Assembly: GCA_963662175.1 (NCBI GenBank)
Contig: OY759218.1
Coordinates: 4,332,001-4,396,000 of the forward strand
Reading direction: 5' to 3'
From: Aradus depressus
Taxonomy: Eukaryota > Arthropoda > Insecta > Hemiptera > Aradidae
DNA: 64,000 nt
A program made the translations under genes and the position numbers. Positions within the stretch are counted from its first letter, which is position 1. Each line of letters opens with the position of its first letter. Positions 1-9,039 of this stretch are shown here, piece after piece. The notes under the pieces were generated by a model. It was not told the origin of the DNA. It was given only the letters and a program-made list of their open reading frames with translations, and did not search any database.

Positions 1-2
1 TG

Positions 3-284
3 TTCATTCTGCGACGATCATTCGCGATTATCGCAGAAAAAACGCCATGGCCCCCATACTCACCAGACCTGGCCCCTGCGGAATTTTTCCTGTTTTCGAA
101 ACTCAAGAGACCCTTAAAAGGGCAGAGATTTCACTCAACTGTCGAAATTAAAGAAAAATCGCTGGAGGAGATGAACAGCATTCCAGAAGATGAGTTCTCA
201 GGGTCCTTCCAGCAGTGGAAACGGCGGTGGGACAAATGTAGAGCTTCCCAAGGGGAGAACTTCGAAGGGGACAATGTCCAATAA
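3..284 (+). pseudogene. mariner-family transposase, C-terminal fragment
   Basis: The frame is open from the window edge to a TAA at 282-284 and encodes the last ~93 residues of a mariner (Tc1/mariner superfamily) transposase, the enzyme that cuts and pastes its own element. The family signature around the third catalytic acid is visible as YSPDLAPAEFFLF (about residues 29-41), followed by the usual tail with KLKRPLKG, a QQWKRRWDKC stretch and a terminal FEGDNVQ. Classical mariners carry Asp at the third catalytic site (APxDFF or APSDYH); here it is Glu. The N-terminal DNA-binding region and first two catalytic residues lie outside the window, so I cannot tell whether the copy is full length. 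A head fragment of the same transposase family is at 49842-50104. Confidence 0.85.
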
Positions 285-374
285 CTTTAAAAAATCAGTC
301 CTGGAACTTTTTGATCACCCCCTTATATTGTTGTTTTGTTTTCTTTCTCTTTCCTGTATTTCGCACATTGTGGC

Positions 375-408
375 CTGATGAAGGGACGTAGGAACGTCCC
401 AAAATGTC
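375..408 (+). other. decayed hammerhead-ribozyme-like core
   Basis: CTGATGA (375-381) is followed by a perfect 7-bp stem (83-89 of line 301-400: GGGACGT at 383-389 pairs with ACGTCCC at 394-400, loop AGGA) and then AAAATGTC (401-408). The layout matches the hammerhead core CUGAUGA - stem II - GAAA found in Penelope-like retroelements, except that the required G after stem II is A. I do not see convincing stem I or stem III pairing. It is best read as a dead relic of a retroelement terminus; chance resemblance remains possible. Confidence 0.25.
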
Positions 409-429
409 GTCGGAAAAGTTATAACAATT

Positions 430-1965
430 TATTATCTTAATTTGAATGAAATTACTACTATATTTAGTAATATTATTAATTTTTTACTCATATTTCCAAG
501 TATTTATTCATTTCATTTTATTTTTTAGTAGTATTGTTAATTCTAATCCATGTGTGTAAGTCTCTTAGGGTTAATATCTGTTATGTATCTAATTTATAAG
601 CTACCTTAATGTATGTATTCTTATGACGTTTCGTATTACCATGTTGTGGTGTAACGGAAATAAATATTATTATGTTATTGTAAATAAAGTTTGCTCGTGC
701 TTTTGTCACATTTTTTGAAGATTTTTGATGTGTCATCTTAGCTCACACCTACCAAAATAATAAAAAAAAACTAATATTGTAATAATCTCAAGAAATTGAC
801 GAAGAAGGAAACGTATATACATCATGCACAGCAAAAGTAGTGCGCACTTGAATTAAAATGTGCAGGGACAAGGTGAGTTTCTTCGTAGAGTGAACTTGAC
901 TGTCTCTAGCTCTGACAGCGTCTTTACTTCGTTGCCGTGTTACGTTACTTATGCAACATGAAGTTATAAAAGCTATTCTAGCAAGTGTTGTGAAAATTAG
1001 TTTTGAATTATTGTCAACAATTTTTAAATAATAAGTGAGCTGTAAGATAATTTAATATTTCCGAAATAATTCCTTTATTATTTCTAATTGTGACTATATT
1101 GTAATTATAGGACTATCTACAAGTATTGCCAAACAAGTAATTGTACTAAAGGGACCTTAAATTAATAAATCCTCGATTCAAGGTATAATCATACTTAACA
1201 AAACTACACATGATATTATCAGATCATAGATACGTGAATGTTCATGGTGTATATGATATAAATTACTTAAATCAATTTATATAAATATACATAAATATTA
1301 TGTAGCTTATTCTAGTGATCATAAGCCGATTGCATAAATTTTACCAAAAAAATAACAACAAATAAAATATAGTTAGTTACATTAAAAATGTTGCTACTGA
1401 AATTTCATTGCTTCCATCTTTTCCAGTGGACACTCACACGTAACAATGGCAGTAGGTACAAATTGGACTCACATTTTTTTTTTCATAACTTTTACTGGAG
1501 TGATTTTCATGAAATTCTGCAGGTAGTATACAACTAAATTAGAGTAAACATTTTTTGAAGTTGAAATATCAAACGTAGTAATATAGAGGGAAATACGTTT
1601 TTGTCGAAAGAATAAGATAAATCCCTCTGTTTAAATTTTCTGAATCTGCCACTGTTTGATTAATGTATGATAAAACGTTTTCTACAAATTAAAAGATTAA
1701 TTTAATTTATGATTAATTAAATTTAATGAGATTTAGGTGAATGTCGAGGATTTTGTTTTTTGTGTTCATTAAGAAAGTATTCTCAATCAGAACTGAAATC
1801 AAAACCTCAGTCATTGGAATGAAAGATTGGAAGACCTAAGCCGTGGCGCGAAAGCAGAACTCTATTTTTAATGATCTTTGAGAGAAGCCATTCTCACTCA
1901 TCCAGACATGATATTTTTAAAAACAGAAAGGAGGAGCCTTATTAATCCGAATACAGACATAAAAA
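430..1965. other. AT-rich DNA without recognisable genes
   Basis: About 1.5 kb of AT-rich sequence with many stop codons in all frames. I recognise no protein motif, RNA gene or complete repeat. It is probably intergenic DNA or very old repeat sequence. Confidence 0.5.
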
Positions 1966-2370
1966 AGTCATCGGTGAATTCCCGGCTATGTACTTCCCCA
2001 GCACACATTAATCAATTACGTTCTCGCTCTCCATCCAAAGCCAATGGACCGTTTGGGCTAAAACTCAACATTTAACTTCGTAGTGGCTTCTGAATCCACT
2101 CATTACTGGGAAATAGGTATCATCCATCTGTACTTTTGAATTTAAATATAAAATTAGAAAAATACTTCGGCAATAATGAGGATTTTTCATTTGAGCTCCC
2201 TCTAATCCCCCCCCCCCCTTCAATTAATACTTGTCATCCGTAGAGGATTTTGTATATACAAATGAAATTTCATTTCGAAACGTTCATTTTATGGGGAATT
2301 ATTGTGTGCAAACTGTCAGATTTTTTTTTTTTTAATTATTGGGATCAGGAGGCCGGAAAACTTCGGAAGT
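1966..2370 (-). repeat. family A dispersed repeat, partial, reverse orientation
   Basis: It begins with the family A tail end (TCGGTGAAT... then GTACTTCCCCAGCAC) and runs into the internal module 'TTGAATTTAAATATAAAAT' and the CTCCCTCTAATCCCC tract, ending near 'GGATCAGGAGGCCGGAAAA'. The text matches the many other copies in the window. Family A is described in full at 5937-6550 and in the findings. Confidence 0.75.
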
Positions 2371-2499
2371 TATTAAATTAAACCTATATTTTCTGAAGGG
2401 ATTTTGTGAAATAAAACTGCTGAAGGATTTTTTAAGCTTTCACTAGTATCCATATACCATGTGCTTTGACCATATTAGGGAAAAGGCAGTCAGGGAGCA

Positions 2500-3446
2500 T
2501 AGCAGGAGTTATGTAATAGGACAAGAATTCTATGCCGGGTTTTCACCAAAATTTCATGTTTTCTGACCTCTATTCAAAAAAAAGTCGGTGACTTTATCAA
2601 TTGAGTTTTCGCTCTCCCTCCAAAACCAATCGACCGAGCTATAAATCAATAATTGACTTACATAGGAACTTCATACTAAGTTGTATGTCGATACATTCAT
2701 TACGTTGGCAGTTATTAAAGTTTTTGTGTTGAGCGTCCCCACCCCTCCCCTAATCGATGTTGAATGCAAATATAACAACATATCGTGTCGATATATTCAT
2801 TACATCGGCAGTTATTGGAGTTTTCACGTTAAGCCCCGTAATATACATAACTTTGAGATTACTCATTGCACTCATTCACTTATTTTTTTTTATTCTCCAG
2901 CTATACAAAGTATAGGAGAAGTTATGTAACCTGTGAAAATTTGATGCTGAGTTTTCAACGGAATTTCATGTTGTCCAAAATGAAAAGTTGATTGCCTCTC
3001 TTTGAACAGGATAACTCCCGATAGAATAAATGTATCGACAGGAAACTTCATATGCGAATTCAGAACCCTCTAACGAAGATACCTATTGTTTTTCAGCCAA
3101 ATCGACTGAAGGAAAAGGAGAGAGGCTTAACATAAACACTCAGATAACTGCCGATAGAATGAATGTATCGACACGGACTTTTATATGTGTGAACAATTCC
3201 CCCTAAGGATGACACTTATCAATTTTCAGCGGAATCGGTAGTAGGGAAGGGGAAATCAGAGGGGGCTCAACTTAAAAACCCAATAACTGCCGATGTAATG
3301 AAAGTATCGACATATAATTTAGTATGAGGATTTATGTGAGTCAACTGTGAATATTACCGCAAATGGTCAACTGGTTTTGGAGGCGGAGCGAAAAGTTAAT
3401 TGATTAATTCGTGTTGGAGAAGTACATAGCCGGTGATTCACTTTTT
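2500..3446. repeat. three abutting family A copies (forward stub, reverse, forward)
   Basis: A short forward head fragment (2500-2580) is joined to a reverse copy that starts at GTCGGTGACTTTATC (2587) and runs to about 2890. This abuts a nearly complete forward copy (2893-3446) that starts with the hairpin CTCCAGCTATACAAAGTATAG and ends with GGAGAAGTACATAGCCGGTGATTCAC. Each copy contains modules around 'ATAACTGCCGATGTAATGAA' and 'GTATCGACA'. Head-to-head and tail-to-tail packing suggests insertion into, or at the edge of, existing copies. Confidence 0.75.
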
Positions 3447-4180
3447 TTTTTTTTGGAAATATGTGGTCGGAGAATGAGTGATTTTGGTGCGGGCTGTAAA
3501 TGATAGACGGAGGGACGGCATGCGGTACGTAACCGCGGGTTGTCGACCCCTGCGTTATTGCTTCAAAAATGTTGACTTTTGGAATAGTGAGGATGTTCTG
3601 CCTATGTCTCTGCCGAAACTAAATCTCTTGTAGCATCTTTTGTCGTCCCTGTCAATAAGAGGTCGACTATTATTGTCAGGAATTCGGCTATCGATGTAAT
3701 TTTAATTTCTCAATATTCCTCAGAGGATATAGTTTTACTAGAAATAACTTTCGGATATTCCAAAATTTACATTGGAAGTATCTACTTGGATTATCACACT
3801 AACATAGAAAATGGTCTAGCTAAACTTTTAGACATAGTAGGCATTGCATTTAGGTAGATTCTTTGGTGTTCGTGTGTGTGTATGCGGTGTAATTGCGGTA
3901 GAATTCCCATTAAAGTTGCTAGCCAAGGTAAACAAGAGCCCACTTACCCAGTCCTTGCCCCTTCTCTAGACTTTGTCCCTTCCCTCAGGCAACACTATAC
4001 TCGTATTTTACTTCAGTCTTCACATTTCTACCTTTATAATTCATGTTCCACTTTAAGTAACCCTGAGCATCTTCCAGGTTAGCTTCCTGGAATCCTAGCA
4101 TGATATAACACCTATAATCCAACCAGGGAGGGTTTAGTTGGAGAGCAGTCACAACGAAACATTTGGATTTTGGTTAATTC
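3447..4180. other. non-coding segment with a lone hAT-like terminus
   Basis: No gene is recognisable. Around 3519-3553 the sequence reads TAACCGCGGGTTGTCGACCCCTGC. This resembles, in reverse complement, the hAT transposon terminus CAGGGGTCGNCAACC. I find no matching opposite end or 8-bp target duplication nearby, so this is at most a solo or truncated end. The rest is AT-rich with short poorly conserved frames. Confidence 0.3.
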
Positions 4181-4798
4181 AAAATTTCCAACATTCCCCA
4201 CCTATACAAAGTATGAGCCTCCCTCCTCTCAGGTTTTGAATTTAATTATACAATTTCATGTCCATACGTTGACAGTTATTGGGGTCCATACATTGGGGTC
4301 CATACATTCATGTCCATACATTGACAGCTATTGGGGTCCAAACATTCATGTCCATACATTGACAGCTATTGGGGTCCATACAATGGGATCCATACATTGA
4401 CAGCTATTGGGGTCCATACATTCATGTCCATACATTGACTGCTATTGGGGTTCATACATTCATGTCCATACATTGACTGCTATTGGGGTCCATACATTCA
4501 TGTCCATACATTGACTGCTATTGGGGTCCATACAATCATGTCCATACATGGACAGCTATTGGGGTCCATACATTGACAGCTATTGGGGTTTTTCAGTTGA
4601 GCCCTCTTCTGATCCCCCACTTTCCTTCGGCCGATATCGTGTTCACAAACAGACATGCACACAAACGCATAGGCAGACAGAACGTTTTTAAATTTTTGAA
4701 TCAGGGGGTCGGAAAACATGAAATTCCCATGAAAACTCAAGATCGAATTTCTCGATTACAAGATATCCCCTGTCCTTTGTATAACTAAGGGAAGTAAA
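4181..4798 (-). repeat. family A copy (reverse) expanded by an internal minisatellite
   Basis: The copy shows family A internal text (TTTTGAATTTAATTATACAATTTCATGTC), the CCCTCTTCTGATCCCCCACTTTCCTTCGGCCGAT tract in pieces, an ACAAACAGACATGCACAC stretch, TCAGGGGGTCGGAAAACATGAAATT and a decayed terminal hairpin near 4775-4798. Its central 'TCATTACATCGGCAGTTATTGGGGT' module is replaced by the tandem array at 4254-4590. Confidence 0.75.
4254..4590. repeat. 38-bp minisatellite
   Basis: About eight copies of a 38-bp unit with core GTCCATACATTGACAGC and TATTGGGGTCCATACATTC. Successive GTCCATACATTGAC starts lie close to 38 bp apart (for example 4312 and 4350). The unit resembles the family A phrase 'ATACATTCATTACATCGGCAG / TTATTGGGGTTT', so it probably arose by local expansion within that copy. 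The short frames across it are products of the repetition, not genes. Confidence 0.85.
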
Positions 4799-4984
4799 AT
4801 ATTTTCTATTTTTCGTTCTCGAAAATCAGGCTAATTATTGCTTATTCAAACTCCGCTGTTACCGTTTATCAGCCAATCCTTCCTGCCGTTCGCCTTTCAT
4901 GGCAAAAATCTAATGATATGGATTTCGAAATCATACAAAATTTCGTTACTATATACTTTTGGCGCTTATCTTTCATATTTTACT

Positions 4985-5475
4985 TGCTCAACTAAAAAGT
5001 TCAAGTGTAAGGGAAGTTATATAATCGGTCAGAACTTCGATGTTGAGTTTTCACCGGAATTTCATGTTTTCCGACCTCCAATCAGGATAATTTTGGAATC
5101 ACCAAAAGTTAAAATAACACTTCCTGTGTGTCTGTGAACAGGATAACTCCAGATGAATAAAAATATCGACCCAAAATTTCATATTTAAATTCAAAATCCC
5201 ATAAGAACGGCACTTATTATTTCCGCGAAATCGGTAGAAGGGAAGAGGGAATCAGAGAAGGGGGCTCGACTCCAAAATCCTAATAACTGTCGATGTAATG
5301 AATTTATCAACACACAATTTAGTATGAAGATTCAGAAGCCCCTTTGTGAGTCAACTATTGATTTTTAGCCAAAACACGTTCGACTGAGAATGGAGGGAGA
5401 GCAACATCTTAATTGGTTAATTAGTTGTGGGGAAGTACATTGCCAGTGATGCATTGACAACGTTTTTTGAGATAA
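4985..5475 (+). repeat. family A copy, forward, head truncated
   Basis: It starts at the end of the head hairpin (AAGGGAAGTTATATAATCGGTC, 5010-5031), passes through the GATAACTCCAGATGAATAAA and ATAACTGTCGATGTAATGAA modules and ends with GGGGAAGTACATTGCCAGTGAT near 5450. Confidence 0.8.
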
Positions 5476-5936
5476 GTTAATTCAAGTATAAAAAATTCAG
5501 AAAATATAACTTTTTTCACGTTAGCTTCATTTACTAGTTACTAGAAATGGGGAGAAATTCCATCGATATATTACCCATTACAAATAATGTTCCTTAATAA
5601 ATTTCTTTTTAAGGATTATTTCACCGAATTGTATTGGGGATCCCGCGTTTACAAACCCGGGTTGAATGGAAAGGTACAGTAGTCAAAGAATTTGGGCTAG
5701 GTAGAAGTGACAATTGGTAAAATGTGGACCGAGTTAAAAAGTTTTTCCACCCAGAAATTGGTTTTGAGATCAATTAAGGTGGTCAAGCTGGGCCTGGAAG
5801 ACGGGGGTCATGGTTTATCGGGCCCTTAAATCCTGGGCCCTGTGCTTTGGGGCCACTAAGATGTAGATAACCTCCACTGAACTCACTCTACTTCCATTTA
5901 TACTTAGAGCCAATACTTTTTACAATTTTAGGCACT

Positions 5937-6550
5937 TCTACTTCCTCAGCCATACGAAGTATAGGAGAAGTTATGTGGTCAGAAATTCGAAGTTAAGTTT
6001 TCACAGGAATTTCACGTTTTCCGACCCCTGATTCCAAAATGTAAAAACAAAATTGCTATCCGCTTGTGTCTGAGTGAGTGTATGTATCTATGAACTCGAT
6101 AACTCCCGATAGAATGACTGTATCGACACAAAATTGTATATCTGTATACAAAACCACACAAGGACGACACCTGTTAATTTTCAGCTGAATCAGTCAAAGC
6201 AAAGGGGAGATTAGGGGGATGACAACACAAAAACTCCAATAACTGCCATTTGAACAAAGTATTGGCACGAAATTTCATATATAAATTTAAAATCCCATTA
6301 GGACGACGCCTATTAATTTTCAGCCAAATCGGACGAAACAAAGAGAGGGATCAGAGTACTCAACTCAAAACCAACAGCCGATGTAATGAATGTATCGACA
6401 CAACATTTAGTATGAGGTTTCAGAAGCCCCCATGTAAGTCAACCATTGAGGTTTTGGCCAAACGGTCGATTGATTTTAGCGGGAGCAAGAAAACGTAATT
6501 GATCAATTCGTGCTGGGGAAGTATATTGCCGGTGATTCACCGACGAACTT
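5937..6550 (+). repeat. family A dispersed repeat, near-complete reference copy
   Basis: This is one of the best copies (about 610 bp). The head is a hairpin, ACTTCCTCAGCCATACG + AAGTATAGGAGAAGT, with stems ACTTCC(C/T)C/G(A/G)GGAAGT and TATAC/GTATA in the family consensus. The body has about three degenerate ~130-150 bp modules, each containing 'ATAACTsCCGAT(A/G)..AATGA.TGTATCGACA', 'AAGGACGAC(A/G)CCTATTAATTTTCAGC' and a G-rich 'AAAGGGGAGATTAGGGGG' tract. The tail is GTGCTGGGGAAGTATATTGC followed by the palindrome CGGTGATTCACCG. Head TACTTCCCCAGC and tail GCTGGGGAAGTA form a 12-bp inverted pair. No protein is encoded; the family looks like a non-autonomous element of unknown class. Confidence 0.85.
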
Positions 6551-6707
6551 TTAGTGGATTTCTGTAGAAATAAGCTGATACACGATACACTCACCCGGTT
6601 AGACCAAGACAAATTACCATCATATTTTCATGATAAGCCACCTAACAACGTATCCAGTCCAACGTTCTCAGTCTAGCCATCTCCAAAAACGTTTCTTTTT
6701 TACCTCC

Positions 6708-7223
6708 CCAGGTATACGAAGTATAGGGGAAGTTATGTAATCGGTCATAAATTGCTGAATTTTCAACGGAATTTCATGTTTTCCAATCCTTTAAATCTAA
6801 AAATGAAAATCCTTTTGTGAACATCGATAACTCCCAATACAATGAATTTAACACAAAATTTCATATGTGAGAAGTGTATTCAGAACCTATTTTCAAGTCG
6901 AATCGACCGAGGGGTAGGGGGATCAGAGAAGAGGGTTTAAAAGAAAAACCCTATTGACTGTCCATGTTATTATATCGATACAAACTTTTATGGGAGAATT
7001 GAGAAGTTCCTGCGTAAGACACCTATTGATTTTCAGTTAGGTTTTAGAGCGAGAGCCAAATCTTTGTTGAAGATTTGCGCTGGTAATTCTCAGACGAACT
7101 TTTCTCATTTTTGGATTCAGGGGACTGAAAAAGATGAAATTCCGGTGAAAATTCAGCATCAAAAATTAGACAGATGTGATAACTTCCCCTACACTACGTA
7201 GAGCTGAAGGAGTAAAAATGCGA
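6708..7223. repeat. family A forward copy abutting a reverse head fragment
   Basis: The forward copy starts with the hairpin CTCCCCAGGTATACGAAGTA at ~6710 and ends near GGTAATTCTCAGACGAACTT (7080-7105). It is followed at once by a reverse head fragment (7118-7223) with GGATTCAGGGGACTGAAAA and a terminal hairpin remnant near 7185-7215. Confidence 0.75.
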
Positions 7224-7566
7224 GGCTATTAAAAAAACTCGGAGTTAATGTCCTTACTTCAGGAAAACACTTTTCCGTTTAACGGCTTCCTTTTCAATTT
7301 TTTTTACTTGCTGGTTTCTTGAGTTTCACAACTTGAGGGGGTGCTTCAAAAATAATAATACTCGATTGAATAGCAATATGTAACTTACACACTGATCTAG
7401 TTCTAAGAAACTACCTGGAATTGGGGAGACCAGGTCCTTCATGATGTATTTGGTATCGAGAGATAACAGGTCCTTAGGTGCACTCACCACCCAGCACAGT
7501 ATATATATATAATTGTACTGTCCGTTGCCAGTACAAGTGATAAGTTAATTGTTATTGTGGACATAT
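7224..7566. other. non-coding flank of the gypsy insertion
   Basis: A short AT-rich stretch with no recognisable gene, ending at the TGCT target duplication (7567-7570). If the gypsy element were removed it would join directly to the LINE tail that starts at 26014. Confidence 0.5.
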
Positions 7567-7570
7567 TGCT

Positions 7571-7660
7571 TGTACCGTTAGTGTAGAGATGAAAATCTCC
7601 CCCCCTCTCTTTGAAGTTCGTAAAAAATAATAATAATAAAAAAAATATATATATTATCGA
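7571..7660 (+). repeat. gypsy 5' LTR, first part
   Basis: It matches 25633-25722 of the 3' LTR, starting TGTACCGTTAGTGTAGAGAT and ending ATATATATTATCGA at 7660. The LTR resumes at 20714 with TTGTCAATCGATAATCG. The uninterrupted 3' LTR reads ATTATCGATTGTCAATCG there, so nothing was lost or duplicated at the junction. Confidence 0.93.
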
Positions 7661-7789
7661 CTAGCAGTAATACCCGGCGTTGCCCGGGGAACTTTGACTT
7701 TTCTACTATTATCTCCTATAAGTCTTTTAAATTCTTCAACAGTACATTCATGATGTTATAATTTTCAATTATTCATACGGAATAAGGCT

Positions 7790-9030
7790 TATAGTCCTTC
7801 AACGTCAAACACCCCAGCTAGTAAGTTTTTAGGACCCCTGGGCATCACAGCTAGTATGCGTCTTTCAACGGCGGAAACCACAGATAGTGAATACTTAGCA
7901 TCGCTGGACATCCTAGCCAGTGCGTACTTAAGAACGCTATTGACCGCAGCTAGTAAATGCCTTGCAACAGCGGACCCCACAGCGAATACATAGTTACTAC
8001 TACTACATGTGAAATTCATGCCAATCCGCTTACCCTTTAACAGTACATTCATGATGTTATAATTTTCAATTATTCATACGGAATAAGGCTTATAGTCCTT
8101 CAACTATAGCAACGCTAATAAGTTTTTAGGACCCCTGGGCACCACAGCTAGTATGCGCCTTTCAACGGCGGAAACCACAGCTAGTGAAGACTTAGCTTCG
8201 CTGGACGTCCTAGCCAGTGCGAACTTAAGAACGTTTGTGAGCACAGCTAATATATGCCTTGCAACGCTGGGCACCACAGCTAGTACGTAGTTAGGAACGC
8301 TGGGCACCAGAGGTAGTATATGCCTTGCAACGGCGGATCCCACAGCTAGTACGTAGCTAGAACGCTGGTCACCGCAGCTAGTATGTGCCTCGCAAGAGCG
8401 GACCCCACAGCTAGTACGAAGTTAGGAACGCTGGGCATCACAGCTAGTAAGTGCCTTGCAACAGCGGACCCCACAGCTAGTACGTAGTTAGAACCACTGG
8501 GCATCACAGCTAGTATGGGTTTTGCAACGGCGGACCCCACAGCTAGTACGTAGTTAGAAACGCTGAGCATCACAGCTAGTATGCTTTTGCAACGACGGAC
8601 CCCACAGCTAGTACGTTTTTAGGAACGCTGGGCCCTACAGGTAGTAGGTGCCTTGCAACTGCGGACCCCACAGATAGTATGTAGTTAGAACCACAGGGCA
8701 TCATAGCTAGTATGAGTTTTGCAACGGCGGACCCCACAGCTAGTACCTACGTAGTTAAATACGCTGGGCCACACTGCTAGCGCCTTGCAACAGCAGACCC
8801 CACAGCTAGTACGTAATTAGGAACGCTGGGCATCACAGCTAGTAAATGTCTTGTAGGTGCCTTGCAACAGCGAACCCCACAGCCAGTACATAGTTGGGAA
8901 CACTGGGGCTGAGCACTACAGTTAGTAAGTGCCTTGCAACAGCGGACCCCTCAGCTAGTACGATATTAGGAACGCTGGGCATCACAGCTAGTAAATGTCT
9001 TGCAACAGTGAACCCCACAGCGAATACATA
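7790..9030. repeat. 66-bp tandem array (unit A)
   Basis: The unit alternates two 33-bp halves, roughly GGGCATCACAGCTAGTA + GTGCCTTGCAACAGCGG and ACCCCACAGCTAGTACG + TAGTTAGGAACGCT. CAGCTAGTA recurs about every 33 bp. Because 66 is a multiple of three, the minus strand stays open over long runs and reads as a 22-residue hydrophobic repeat (core VLAVGSAVARHLLAV). Related arrays are at ~12250-12330, 13090-13370, 14420-15040 and 18110-19170. I see no evidence that the peptide is used. Confidence 0.85.
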
Positions 9031-9039
9031 GTTACTACT

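Noticed and set aside
190..378. Small serine/glycine-rich frame starting MSSQGPSSSG
   Set aside because: It overlaps the mariner transposase tail in another frame and has no coding support of its own.
4170..4788. Frames with HSCPYID / HVHTLTAIGV repeats
   Set aside because: They are translations of the 38-bp minisatellite, which is not a multiple of three and switches frame.
7790..9030. Regular spacing suggestive of a CRISPR array
   Set aside because: Both 33-bp halves are repeated; there are no unique spacers, no cas genes, and the context is eukaryotic transposon DNA.
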